A program made the translations under genes and the position numbers. From Myxococcales bacterium (GTDB taxonomy: Bacteria; Myxococcota_A; Polyangia; Polyangiales; Polyangiaceae), in NCBI GenBank assembly GCA_016191785.1, contig JACPVJ010000060.1, positions 1-48,078 on the forward strand: a DNA stretch of 48,078 nt. The letters run 5' to 3'. Shown here in pieces: positions 33,510 to 42,526 of this stretch. Under the pieces are notes generated by a model. It was not told the origin of the DNA and ran no database searches. It worked only from the letters and a program-made list of their open reading frames with translations. The first letter of the stretch is position 1. Each line of letters opens with the position of its first letter.

Positions 33510-34013
33510 TCACTCCACCTTCTTGGGATCGATCGGCTTGCCGGTCGGCGTGAGCCCGGCCTTCTTCCAGCGTTCTTCGTCGCTGAGCCCCGGCTCCAGC
33601 GGAGGTGGCGTGATGTCCTTGATCACCAGGCGCGACCCCGCGCCTTCTTTCAGGACCTCGAACCGGTAGGTGCGGTCGGGCTTGCCGGCCTTGATGCGGA
33701 CCGTCGGAAAGACGGTGCGGGCGGCGCCGATCTCGACCCGATCGGCCTCGACGCGCTCGCGCACGTAGTTGGCCACCGACTCGGCGGCGACGGCACCGAC
33801 GAAGAAGGCTTCGGCCGGGAACTGCTGGTCCAAGCGCATTTCCCGGGGTGCGACGAACCCCCAGACCTCGGCGGTGCCCGGGGAGAGCTCGCCGGGCGCG
33901 AGCCGGTCCATGGGCTTGGCCGAGCTCGGCGCCGTGGGCCCGAACTCGATTCGTCGTCCCTCGCAGCCCGAGAGCAGCGTCAGGGCGAGCCCGATGGCGG
34001 TCGATCGCTTCAC
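33510..34013 (-). CDS. Lipoprotein at the end of the pilin/PilY1 operon
   Basis: A 167-residue lipoprotein with a GTG start: MKRSTAIGLALTLLSGC, Cys at residue 17. The mature part has mixed alpha/beta character (WGFVAPREMRLDQQFP, VANYVRERVEADRVEIGAARTVFP) with no family I can name. The GTG at 34013 lies 13 bp after the pilY1 stop, so it is probably cotranscribed. An accessory role in pilus-tip biogenesis is inferred from position only. Confidence 0.75.
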   Translation of the reverse strand: MKRSTAIGLALTLLSGCEGRRIEFGPTAPSSAKPMDRLAPGELSPGTAEVWGFVAPREMRLDQQFPAEAFFVGAVAAESVANYVRERVEADRVEIGAARTVFPTVRIKAGKPDRTYRFEVLKEGAGSRLVIKDITPPPLEPGLSDEERWKKAGLTPTGKPIDPKKVE

Positions 34014-34026
34014 TGTGCCGAGCCGA

Positions 34027-37000
34027 TTACTCCACCAGTGCCGCCCAGGAATCAATCCGGCTGGTCGAGGGCGGGGTGGGCAGGTCGACCTCGATGCGCT
34101 TGGTCTGGGACCCGTCGTTCACGTTGCCGGCCCCGGATGCGTGCATCACCAGCTGGAACTTGCCGGGGGTCACGCTGGTGATCGAAGTGTGGGTGCCCGA
34201 GCCGAAGAAGCTGTCGGTCACGCCCTGCTCGGCGGTGCACGACGGCATCTGCGTCACGCCCACGCCGAAGATGATGCCGGCGTTGGCCAACGTGGCCGAG
34301 GTGTTGTCGATGTACTGCACCAGGTTGCCGCCGTCCGGCAGGCGCGGCTTGCCGCCGTCGTCCAGGTCGCTCACTGCGTTGCCCGCGGTCTTGGGCACCA
34401 GGTAGTCCATGCCCCACACCCGGCTCGCGCCCGCGCCGCAGGCGGTGCCCGAGTTGGCCGGCTCGGGTTTGTAGCTGGTCAAGAACAGCGCGCCGTTGAA
34501 GAGCGACATCGGGCCCGTGACGCGCTCGCCGTCGTCGAGCTGCACGAACCAGTTGGCGTGTGACTCGTAGGCCGTCCCGGCCAGGTTCGGTCGTTCGGTC
34601 ACCGAGAACAGGAAGTTCTTCGCCCCCACCTGGGCCAAGAGCGTGTCTTGCTCGCCGGTCGAGAACGCCACGCTGACGTTGCCCAGGAGGTCGACCGAGA
34701 GCACCGGGGCGGTCTCGATGGGATTTCCGGCGTCCCACGCCTGTCCGGCGTAGGCGTCGAAGAACAGGTCCATCTTCCAGTTGTCGGGGTTCGTGGCCGC
34801 GAGATCCACGCGCCACAGGGTGCCGTCACGGTCGCCGATGAAGACTCGATCGGTGATCGCCCCGGTGGTGCCCGGGAACGCCACCGGCACACCGGTGAGC
34901 GGCGAGTCGGTGTCCACCTCGATCACCCGATTCTTGTCCTTCTTCTTGTGGTGCTTGCTCTTGTCCGGCGCGAACGTGCGGATCACTTCGCCGGTGTCCA
35001 GCCGAACGATGCTCAGCGACCGGGCCGCGTGGTTCTCTTCTTTGTCCTCGTAGTCCCGGATCTGCGTGCGCGGCGTGAAGCGCGAGTCCACGTCGCCCCA
35101 CAGGGCCTTCTTCCGGTTCTTGGGGCCGTTCTTCGGCGGGTCCGGGTCCTCGCCCCCGGGCAGGATCGCCACCGCGACCTCCATCGGGGGGTTGTTCCCG
35201 TCGGCGTAGAAGATGGTGGTGACCAGGGGTGTCGAGCCGCCGCGGCCGAAGAGCGGCTTGCCGTCGTCGTAGTGGGTGAGCTGCCAGAGGAACTTCGGCC
35301 CCTTCTTGGGGTCGGCGTTCGGCACCGGATCGGTGACGTCGAGGGCGAAGTAGCCGCCGCGGTTACCGCCGTAGCTCTGCACCAGCACGCTCCGCCACTG
35401 CCCCTTGGCCGCCTGGGCGTCGGCGGCGCTGCGCTCGAACTTGAACTTGCCGCTGTTCGGCGGGTCCTCGACCGCAATCACGTCTTGAACCACCGGCACG
35501 CCGTCGAGCAGGGTCTGGTGGGCGGGCGGGTACTCGCTCTTGACCGCCGGCAGCACGGCGGGCGGCATGAACGCCCAGAGCTCGTTGTTGTCGTCCGTGT
35601 CGACCTTCAGGTTGTCGTTCTGCGGGTCTCCCGAGGCCACCTTGAAGGCGTGCAAGAAGCCGTCGTTGGTCGAGGCGTAGAGCACGGTGTGACGCTTGGC
35701 CAGCCTGAGCGCGTGGATCTGGTACGACTCGTCCCGCAAGAGCTCGTCCGGGCGGCCGATCACCCGGGGCGTCGAGTGGAACACGTCGCCGATCAGGCTG
35801 CAGTCGGCCGCGCCGGGCACCTTGCAGCGCGAATAGACGGACGTGTTGTCCAGGCCCGTGAGCCACTTCAGGTGGCGATCGCGACACTGCAGCGCCGTCA
35901 GGCCCTTGCAGGTCTTGTTGTCGATCTCCATCGCCTCGGGCGGCGTGTTGTCGTTCCAGTTCTGGGCGTCGCCCCAGACGTCGACCCCGCCGTACAGGCC
36001 CACCCCGTCCACGTCGGCGGCCAGGTTCGGGCGGATCGAGCGCTCGGAGTTGATCTTGCCGGCGTCGAGGTCGCCCTTGATGGTCCAGAACTTGCGCGGC
36101 GGGCCCTTGCCGGAGTTGACGTTGGCCACGAAGTCGTCGCCCTTGGTCTTGTCGAGGGGCTGGGGCTTCGGATCGACCGTCCCGGTGTTGACGTCGGGCA
36201 CGCACAAGATGCGCTGACGCTCGAGGATGCCGTGCCACAGACCGAACTGGCTGGGCTTGAAAGAGCTGTAGAAGCGGAAGCCCGCCGGGCCCGAGCCCGA
36301 GGCCCCGCTCGGCACCGACGCGAACACCGGCAGCGTGCGGCTCGAGGCCGAGGCGGCGATGCCCGACAGAATCGACGACAGCGCCGCGCGGAGCTCGTCC
36401 TTGTCGTTGGCGAAGTACGCGCGCGTCGTGCCGCCGTTGTACGCGATTCGGTTCAGCGCGCAGCAGGCTTGCAGCTTGGAGTCGCCCGGGTTCTTGGCGC
36501 ACCAGCCGCCCGCGTTGCTCAGGTTGAACGCGGTCATCGTCTTGCAGTCGACGGCGGTGCCGGTGTCGGGCCCGACCGAGATGGTCAGGTTGGCCACCGC
36601 GAAGCCGATCACGAACACCGGCACGGGGTTGGTCGCGTCGCTCGCGAGCGTGAGCGCGGTGTCTTCGGCCTTGGGATACGGGCAGTTGCCGCCGCCCTCG
36701 CACCAGGGACGAAGATCCATGTTCGGCTCACCGTCGGAGAGCAGAATGATGTGGTTCTTGCGGCAGCCGCCGCCGACGAACGGATCGTTCTTCGGGCCCA
36801 GCTCTTTGGGGGGATTCAGCGGGTCGGGCGTGGTGTCGTTCCAGATGAACTCTCGGGCGTCGTCCAGCATGCCGGCGATCGGGGTCGCGCCGTAGGGGCG
36901 GGTCCCGAGCAACACCTGCTGGATGCGGTCGTTCTGCGTCTCGGGGTTGTCCGAGGGCTGGCCGAAGGTCATCAGCCGACCCTCCCAGGGCGGCGCGCCG

Positions 37001-37701
37001 TTGTTGCGCGCGCCGACTTCCATGTCCGAGTCGACGTTGCAGCCGTTGGGCTTGCCCTTCTTCGAGTTGCCCAGGAAGTAGCTCCACGCGCCGTCCCGGC
37101 CGTTCGGATAGTTGGGGACGTTCCCGGCGTAGCCCCTGGCTGGATCAGCGTGCGTGTCGAACGTCATCAGCCCGAAACGCACGCTCTTGCGGAAGGCGCC
37201 GTCGTCGAGCAGCCCGTCCGTGTCCTGCTTGAAGTTGCAGTTCTTGTTGATGTCGTCGTACTCGCGGAAGCGAATGTCCGCCCAGTCGAAGGCGGTGGCG
37301 GGCAGGGTGCCCGGCCCCGGCGCGCACTTCTTGTGCATCGGCCGGTGGTACGGGTTCGAGTAGTAGCGGTCGGGCGAGTCTGCTCCCGAGAGGTTGTACT
37401 CGGTGTGGAACCCGGCACCGTTCCGATCGATCGCCTCGCAGCGGTAGTCCTCGATGCTGCCGGTCATCACCTCGACCAGCTCGATCCAGCGGCTCTTCTC
37501 GCTGACGTTGTCCTGGGTCGGGTCGCAGCTGGGGAAGCTGGCGCTCGACGACTTGTACTCCATCGACCCCGAGGTATCGACCAGGAGCATGACGTTCGGC
37601 GGGGGCGGGTTGACGTCGACCTGCGCAAGGACCCGAGGCGCGGCGAAGACCGCTGCCGCCGTGAGCGCCGAACCGAGCAAAATGCGCGAAGACTGCCTCA
37701 T
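34027..37701 (-). CDS. pilY1: PilY1-type pilus tip protein with N-terminal VWA domain
   Basis: A 1224-residue secreted protein. After a signal peptide (cleavage near ALA at about residue 26) a von Willebrand A-like domain begins with the metal-site motif DTSGS (residues 42-46) and runs to about residue 460. It includes NHIILLSDGEPNMD. The C-terminal half is the PilY1 beta-propeller, with HTVLYASTNDGFLHAFKV, WAFMPPAVLP, GVPVVQDVI and VFIGDRDGTLWRVDL. PilY1 sits at the type IV pilus tip with minor pilins and primes pilus assembly and adhesion. The order minor pilins, then pilY1, matches such clusters in Myxococcus and Pseudomonas. Ten bp separate it from the upstream pilin gene. Confidence 0.94.
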   Translation of the reverse strand: MRQSSRILLGSALTAAAVFAAPRVLAQVDVNPPPPNVMLLVDTSGSMEYKSSSASFPSCDPTQDNVSEKSRWIELVEVMTGSIEDYRCEAIDRNGAGFHTEYNLSGADSPDRYYSNPYHRPMHKKCAPGPGTLPATAFDWADIRFREYDDINKNCNFKQDTDGLLDDGAFRKSVRFGLMTFDTHADPARGYAGNVPNYPNGRDGAWSYFLGNSKKGKPNGCNVDSDMEVGARNNGAPPWEGRLMTFGQPSDNPETQNDRIQQVLLGTRPYGATPIAGMLDDAREFIWNDTTPDPLNPPKELGPKNDPFVGGGCRKNHIILLSDGEPNMDLRPWCEGGGNCPYPKAEDTALTLASDATNPVPVFVIGFAVANLTISVGPDTGTAVDCKTMTAFNLSNAGGWCAKNPGDSKLQACCALNRIAYNGGTTRAYFANDKDELRAALSSILSGIAASASSRTLPVFASVPSGASGSGPAGFRFYSSFKPSQFGLWHGILERQRILCVPDVNTGTVDPKPQPLDKTKGDDFVANVNSGKGPPRKFWTIKGDLDAGKINSERSIRPNLAADVDGVGLYGGVDVWGDAQNWNDNTPPEAMEIDNKTCKGLTALQCRDRHLKWLTGLDNTSVYSRCKVPGAADCSLIGDVFHSTPRVIGRPDELLRDESYQIHALRLAKRHTVLYASTNDGFLHAFKVASGDPQNDNLKVDTDDNNELWAFMPPAVLPAVKSEYPPAHQTLLDGVPVVQDVIAVEDPPNSGKFKFERSAADAQAAKGQWRSVLVQSYGGNRGGYFALDVTDPVPNADPKKGPKFLWQLTHYDDGKPLFGRGGSTPLVTTIFYADGNNPPMEVAVAILPGGEDPDPPKNGPKNRKKALWGDVDSRFTPRTQIRDYEDKEENHAARSLSIVRLDTGEVIRTFAPDKSKHHKKKDKNRVIEVDTDSPLTGVPVAFPGTTGAITDRVFIGDRDGTLWRVDLAATNPDNWKMDLFFDAYAGQAWDAGNPIETAPVLSVDLLGNVSVAFSTGEQDTLLAQVGAKNFLFSVTERPNLAGTAYESHANWFVQLDDGERVTGPMSLFNGALFLTSYKPEPANSGTACGAGASRVWGMDYLVPKTAGNAVSDLDDGGKPRLPDGGNLVQYIDNTSATLANAGIIFGVGVTQMPSCTAEQGVTDSFFGSGTHTSITSVTPGKFQLVMHASGAGNVNDGSQTKRIEVDLPTPPSTSRIDSWAALVE

Positions 37702-37711
37702 CGTTCTCTCC

Positions 37712-38413
37712 TCAGCGCGGGACGTTTCTCAGCGTGACGTGCGAGCGCAGCGCGGTGACGCTGGCGGACGTCGAAAGGGATTCGTTCGAGCACCAGGCGC
37801 CCCCCGGGTCGAACTGGCGAATTTGGGCGAAGGCCGTGAAGGTGAGCTGCACGTCCCGGAAGGTGTTGGCCGGGTTGTTGCCGCCCAGCGCCGAGCCGGC
37901 GGTGGGAGTGCTCTCGGCCGGGTCGGTCATCTCGACCACGAACACGCCCTCCATCGGCTTCATGACGCCGCCAATGTCGAGCTGCGGGCCCAAGCTGCCG
38001 GGCGCGCCGCTGGTCTGCTGATCGAGCAGCTTTTGATTCGAGAACTGCTTGTCGACCCGCTGGCCGATGTCGGCGTAGAACAGCTTGTAGCAGGGCAGGT
38101 AGCTGATGTTCGGATCGAGCGCGTTCGCGTCGAGCTGCTTGTTCGCGTAGCAGGTGTCGGTGCCCGTCGCGACCTTGTCGATGTAGGTGCGCCCCGCGCC
38201 CGAGCCGACCTCTGCGGCCACCGAGCGGGCGGCGTACTCGGTGAGGTACAGCGTCTGCGAAGCCTGTCGGTCGTAGCCGGCGGCCTGCTCGACCAGGCTC
38301 GCGTTGCGGAGCGCGAACACGCCGATGGCGGTGAGCAGGGTGATGGCCAGGACCACCACGAACACGGCCGCGCCGCGCTCGTCGGTGCCGCTGTGGAGCT
38401 TGCGCCGGGCCAT
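37712..38413 (-). CDS. pilX: PilX-like minor pilin
   Basis: A 233-residue protein with a short positively charged leader. The N-terminal helix is ERGAAVFVVVLAITLLTAIGVFALRNASLVEQAAGYDRQ, the PilX_N pattern. As usual for PilX, the Glu at position 5 after the cleavage Gly is missing. The mature domain has three cysteines. The ATG at 38413 overlaps the pilW-like stop (TGATG). It should join the minor-pilin complex that primes pilus assembly with PilY1. Confidence 0.88.
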   Translation of the reverse strand: MARRKLHSGTDERGAAVFVVVLAITLLTAIGVFALRNASLVEQAAGYDRQASQTLYLTEYAARSVAAEVGSGAGRTYIDKVATGTDTCYANKQLDANALDPNISYLPCYKLFYADIGQRVDKQFSNQKLLDQQTSGAPGSLGPQLDIGGVMKPMEGVFVVEMTDPAESTPTAGSALGGNNPANTFRDVQLTFTAFAQIRQFDPGGAWCSNESLSTSASVTALRSHVTLRNVPR

Positions 38414-39690
38414 CAGTAGAACACCGCCGTCTGGTTGTTGAGGGCCACGTCGGCTTGAATCGTGCGCACCCGAGCGAAGGGCGCGCCGGCGCTGGGCCCG
38501 AGGCCCACCCGGAAGAGCTGGCCCGGCAAGGGGGTGGGGGGGCTGGTGTCGCGATCGGGATCTTGCGAGCGGACCGAGAGCCGCAGGCGCACCGCGCGCA
38601 CGCGCTGCGGGCCGTTGGCGGGGTTGGCGATGTCGCCCACCAGATCGCCCGCGCGGGCCGAGATCAGCGCGGCGTTGGTCTCGGGGAAGACCTGCAGGGT
38701 CTGATCGGTGGTGGACGGCACGGCGTTGTCGGCGTGGGTGATCCCGAGCTTGAGATCGACCGCGTACTCGCTGATCAGCTCTTCGGTGCCCGCGATCAGC
38801 GTGCCAGCAGTGTCGACCTCGGCCCGCACCAGATCGAAGCGCGTGGTCGCGTCGTAGGGGTGCCCGCCGGAGGTGTAGGCGGTGGCGTAGGCGGCGTTCG
38901 CCTGGATGTTGCGCAGGTCGTAGCGCACGAAATTGACGACGTTGACCACCGCGCCGGTCACGTTGCCCTTCAGGCCGCAGAGCGTTCCGGCGCCCTGCCG
39001 GAAGATCAAGCTGGGCTGGTTCTCGAGGATGATCTGCGGGCTCCCAACGATGGAGACCCCGCTGATGGTGGCGTATTGAACCTCGCCAGACTGGTCCTGG
39101 ATGCGCAAGCCGCGGCCGCGGGCGGCGCCGAAGATGCCCTGGAGCATGCCCAGCTGGTCGGCCGAGGCCGCGTAGCCCATCCGACCCAGGGGGCCGGTCT
39201 GCGACTGCAAGTAGACGATGTACTGGTTGCCGACCGTAGCGATGTTCCAGATCGGGAACACCTCGGCGCCGGTGTAGCTGCCCATGACCATCAGCTCGTC
39301 GGGCGTGCGGCCGTTGTCGATCATGTGCTGGGACAGCGCCGCCGGGGACTGACCGGGCCGAATGCGCACCGAGGCCAGGCGGCGCAACATGAAGGGGTAG
39401 GCGGTGGGTGTGCCGCACAGGTTGGGATCGGCGCCGACGTTGGGGCTGGACAAGAACCCCGCCCGGGCCACGTCGGCCTTGAGGCGCTCGAAGCCCACCA
39501 GCGCGCCGAGGGTGGCGTCCGAGACGCGCGACTCGCGGGTGTAGAACCGCCCGCTCTGCCGCGAGATGGCGAACACCGCCAGCGAGACGAACAACCCGCC
39601 GGTGACCGCCACCATGAGCTCGACCAGGGTGAAGCCTCGGCGCTGCCGGCGACGGGCGAACGAGGTCTGGATGGAAGGCGGGGTCGACAT
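38413..39690 (-). CDS. pilW: PilW-like minor pilin
   Basis: A 425-residue prepilin with a class III signal: basic leader (ARRRQRRG), then FTLVELMVAVTGGLFVSLAVF with Glu 5. GFERLKADVARAGFL follows, the typical PilW start of the periplasmic part. PilW is the largest minor pilin. The start overlaps the pilV-like stop (TGATG) and the stop overlaps the pilX start. The frame is open far upstream, but the prepilin motif fixes the ATG at 39690. Confidence 0.9.
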   Translation of the reverse strand: MSTPPSIQTSFARRRQRRGFTLVELMVAVTGGLFVSLAVFAISRQSGRFYTRESRVSDATLGALVGFERLKADVARAGFLSSPNVGADPNLCGTPTAYPFMLRRLASVRIRPGQSPAALSQHMIDNGRTPDELMVMGSYTGAEVFPIWNIATVGNQYIVYLQSQTGPLGRMGYAASADQLGMLQGIFGAARGRGLRIQDQSGEVQYATISGVSIVGSPQIILENQPSLIFRQGAGTLCGLKGNVTGAVVNVVNFVRYDLRNIQANAAYATAYTSGGHPYDATTRFDLVRAEVDTAGTLIAGTEELISEYAVDLKLGITHADNAVPSTTDQTLQVFPETNAALISARAGDLVGDIANPANGPQRVRAVRLRLSVRSQDPDRDTSPPTPLPGQLFRVGLGPSAGAPFARVRTIQADVALNNQTAVFY

Positions 39691-40286
39691 CACGGTGCCG
39701 TGTTCTGTTTTGCGGCCGAAGCCGCGTGGACGAAGTGGTACTTGACCCCGACGCCGCTGACGGCCGCGACCGCCGTCGCCGGAGCGCAGATCGGTTGGTT
39801 GCCGATCGGGGCGCCCTGGCCGTCCCGCAGCCAGAACACCCGCACCTCGGTGCGGATCAGCCCGTTGCCCGAGGCCTCGGTGTAGAGCCACGTCATGCGG
39901 ATGTGGGAGCAGAACACCGCGTCGCCCGCGTTCACGTCGCTCACCGGGTTGCCGAGGGCGTCGAAGCCGGCGCCGAACTCCCGCGTCGCGCTGTAGGCCG
40001 GCCGCACCCAGTCGGCGCCGACCTGCTGGAGCCAGGTGGTCTGGTTCAGATCCGAGGCGGTGTTCTGGGCCGAAGGGTGGTTCCAGGCGGCCGCGTCGGC
40101 CGAGAGCTGCTCGAGCCAGGCCTGGGCGATGTGGGTCGCGATGGCCAGGTCCCGCGCGTGCTTGTTGGCGCCTACGGTCACCTTTTGCATGGCGATGATG
40201 CCCGAGACGCCGATGGCGAAGATGCTGATGGCCATCAGCAGCTCGACCGCGGTGTAGCCCCGGCGGCGCGACACGCGGGGGGTCAT
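39690..40286 (-). CDS. pilV: PilV-like minor pilin
   Basis: A 198-residue prepilin: MTPRVSRRRG followed by YTAVELLMAISIFAIGVSGIIAMQ. Glu 5 is present; Tyr replaces the more usual Phe at the first mature position. GANKHARDLAIATHIAQAWLEQL is the characteristic PilV-type continuation. The ATG at 40286 overlaps the stop of the FimT/GspH-like gene (ATGA). It is second in the operon. Confidence 0.88.
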   Translation of the reverse strand: MTPRVSRRRGYTAVELLMAISIFAIGVSGIIAMQKVTVGANKHARDLAIATHIAQAWLEQLSADAAAWNHPSAQNTASDLNQTTWLQQVGADWVRPAYSATREFGAGFDALGNPVSDVNAGDAVFCSHIRMTWLYTEASGNGLIRTEVRVFWLRDGQGAPIGNQPICAPATAVAAVSGVGVKYHFVHAASAAKQNTAP

Positions 40287-40963
40287 AGCGTGGCCTCCAC
40301 CGTGGCCGTGCCGAGGCGCGCGCTGCCGTTGGGCAGCACCAGCACCCAGCGCGCGGGGCCGACGGGAACGTTGCCGCCGTCGACCCGCGTCACCATCAAC
40401 CGCGGCACGGCGGTGAGCGGGGTGAACTGCCCGGCGGCCGCGTAGCGCACGAACGCGCGCCCCATGGGGGTGAAGCAGACGTCCATGGTCGCGACGTCGG
40501 CGTTGTTCGGATCGCGCCCCCGGGCGCGCACCCCTTCGAGCTCCGGCCGGTCTTTGATCACCAGCCCCCCGAGGGGTTGGGTCTGGGTGGCGGAGGCCCA
40601 ATCGGTGACGGTGCAGCTCGACACCGGCAGGCGATCACAGGCCGCATTGTTCGGATTGATGCGAATGGCCTCGAGCACGTTGAAGCGGCCCTCGGTGTCG
40701 ACCGCGCGGCTGTAGCGCACCATCACCGCCGAGCCGCGGCCCATGGCTCGCAGCCGCCCCATGCGGTAGAGGTTGGACACCTCTTTGGCCACGAACTGGG
40801 TGCGCCGGGAGCGCATCTGACCGCTGATGGTCGGGATGGCCAGGACCGCCAGGGCGCCGATGATGATCACGACGACCATCAGCTCGATCAGGGTGAAGCC
40901 TCGCGAGGAGGCCCCCGGGAAGCGGGTGACCCATCGGAGCCGATTTCGTGCGCGCACCACCAC
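40283..40963 (-). CDS. FimT/GspH-like minor pilin
   Basis: About 226 residues. The leader ends SSRG and the mature helix is FTLIELMVVVIIIGALAVLAIPTI, with Glu 5. The following NLYRMGRLRAMGRGSAVMVRYSR belongs to the GspH/FimT family. There is no ATG at the expected place. Three consecutive GTG codons at 40963, 40960 and 40957 are candidates, with GGGG 5 nt before the first. It is the first gene of the five-gene pilin/PilY1 operon. The 239-bp upstream region would hold the promoter. Confidence 0.88.
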   Translation of the reverse strand: MVVRARNRLRWVTRFPGASSRGFTLIELMVVVIIIGALAVLAIPTISGQMRSRRTQFVAKEVSNLYRMGRLRAMGRGSAVMVRYSRAVDTEGRFNVLEAIRINPNNAACDRLPVSSCTVTDWASATQTQPLGGLVIKDRPELEGVRARGRDPNNADVATMDVCFTPMGRAFVRYAAAGQFTPLTAVPRLMVTRVDGGNVPVGPARWVLVLPNGSARLGTATVEATL

Positions 40964-41059
40964 GGGGTCCCCTTGAGCAAGCCCTGTGCCGGGTCGGGCG
41001 GGCTGACCCCCTCGGATTTCCAGGCGATTCGAGGCGGGTGCCGGGGCCCGGGCAGTAAG

Positions 41060-41079
41060 GATTGCAGCGCTATGCAATC
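41060..41079. promoter_or_regulatory. Dyad in the pilin-operon upstream region
   Basis: GATTGCA and TGCAATC (7-bp arms, 6-bp centre) lie about 100 bp upstream of the first pilin start, in the 41203/40963 divergent region. It is comparatively AT-rich for this DNA. It may be a binding site for a regulator of the pilin operon or of the divergent lipoprotein gene. I see no convincing sigma-54 promoter. Confidence 0.35.
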
Positions 41080-41202
41080 GTTTCAGGGCACGGGGCACCC
41101 CGGTCGGCCGAACAATTGCTTGTGCTCCGGGCGCTGCGGCGGGGCGCCCCGGCCCGGGCAGCGATCTCCCGCCCGGGTCGGGACTAGTGCTAAGTCCGGC
41201 CC

Positions 41203-42297
41203 ATGACCGTCCGTTTTGCCCTGGTCCTCGCGCTGGTCCCGCTCGCTGGGTGCGACAAGAAACCCCCGCCCGAGGCCGAAAAGGGGGCCGCGCCGCCCCC
41301 CATCGAGAGCAGCAAGCCCGGCACCTGCGCCGCCGGTGGCGGGACGGTCAGCGACAAGATCGCGGCGCCGATGTTCGCGCGCTCCGCCGGGAGCTACTGC
41401 GTGGATCCGAACGGTGAGACCCGTGTCTATGGCGAGAACGCGCCGGCCAACATCGACAAGGTCTGCACCGAGCTGTTCGACGGTGAGTGCGAGGTCTACA
41501 AGAGCTTCGGTCTGAAACGCGTGGTCACGCTGCGCTACGTCGACGGCAAGGGCTCGCCCGGCGCGGTGAACGTGAACCTGTCGCATTTCGCCACCAAGGA
41601 AGGCGCCTACGCGTTCTTCACCAAGCGAGTGGTGGCCGACGCCGATCCGGTCGAGAGCGCGCCGGCGAAGCTCGAGGCAGGCGGTGCCGGTGCCGCCGGC
41701 ACGGGGATCGCCTACGTGTGGCGCGGCGAGCACGTGGTCGAGCTGTCGTACACCAACGAGGTCGAGTCGCCCGATCAACTCAAGGCGAGCGCACAGTCCG
41801 CCATCCCCCCCATCGCCAAGGCGATTGGCGAGAAGATCCCGGGCGACAAGGAGCCGCCGAAGGCGGCCCTTGCCTTGCCGCCCGGCGGGCTGCTCTCGAT
41901 GGGCGTGTCGTTCACCACCGGCGACGCGCTCGGGATCGCGGGCGTCGGCCCCGGCGCGATCGGCTATTACAAGGAAGGTGCCAAGCGCTGGCGCACGCTC
42001 TCGATCGTGCGCGCCGACGAGGCAGCGGCCAAGGACGTGCTCGCGACGCTGAAGAAGGTCGACGGGGCCAAGGGCCTGAAGGGCGCGACCTTCGACGGCC
42101 TCTCGTTCGAGCGTCGCGACGACGACTCGAGCCCGAAGATCGCCTGGATGGTCTGCCGCAAGGGCGGGCAGGTGTACGGGGTCGGCGACGAGGAGTACGT
42201 GCTCACCGGCAGCATGGCCGCGGCCGATGCCCGGAAAGTCAGCCTGAGCGAGGCCGAGAAGACCGAGCAGCTGAAGAAGCTGTGCGAGGGCAAGTAG
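41203..42297 (+). CDS. DUF6599-like lipoprotein
   Basis: A 364-residue lipoprotein (MTVRFALVLALVPLAGC, Cys 17). After a Pro/Glu-rich linker come features that I recall from the DUF6599 family: ELFDGECEVYKSFGLKRVVTLRYVDG, a strand-rich part (FATKEGAYAFFTKRVV), and later GAIGYYKEGAKRWRTLSIV and SFERRDDDSS. Function of this family is unknown. The gene is divergent from the pilin operon and followed by a 229-bp gap (42298-42526) in which I see no gene, tRNA or terminator. Confidence 0.82.
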   Translation: MTVRFALVLALVPLAGCDKKPPPEAEKGAAPPPIESSKPGTCAAGGGTVSDKIAAPMFARSAGSYCVDPNGETRVYGENAPANIDKVCTELFDGECEVYKSFGLKRVVTLRYVDGKGSPGAVNVNLSHFATKEGAYAFFTKRVVADADPVESAPAKLEAGGAGAAGTGIAYVWRGEHVVELSYTNEVESPDQLKASAQSAIPPIAKAIGEKIPGDKEPPKAALALPPGGLLSMGVSFTTGDALGIAGVGPGAIGYYKEGAKRWRTLSIVRADEAAAKDVLATLKKVDGAKGLKGATFDGLSFERRDDDSSPKIAWMVCRKGGQVYGVGDEEYVLTGSMAAADARKVSLSEAEKTEQLKKLCEGK

Positions 42298-42526
42298 CAC
42301 CACTGCTGAAGTCTTTGGCACGAGCAGATCACGATCTGGAAGCGAGACTCACTTTCCACGGGAGTTCTGGCGAGGCCAGCGGACCCGACCGCCAGGCGGA
42401 TGAGTCGCCGGGTGTGCTCGGTTCGCGTCCGAATTCGCGGGAAGATGGCGTCGTGGAGGCAGGCGCCAACGAGTCTCCGGCAGCAGAGGTAGAGCCCCCC
42501 CCCGAACTCGTGGTAGCAAGCCCGGC

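Noticed and set aside
38455..39885. Plus-strand open frame of 476 codons
   Set aside because: Antisense to the PilW-like minor pilin gene, which has a clear prepilin signal; no recognisable domain.
40964..41202. Sigma-54 promoter for the pilin operon
   Set aside because: The nearest candidate lacks the GG of the -24 element at the right distance from a GC at -12.
42298..42526. Possible tRNA or small RNA in the gap before the acyl-CoA dehydrogenase gene
   Set aside because: A TTCG-containing stretch was seen near 42420, but there is no acceptor stem, anticodon loop or T-arm consensus.
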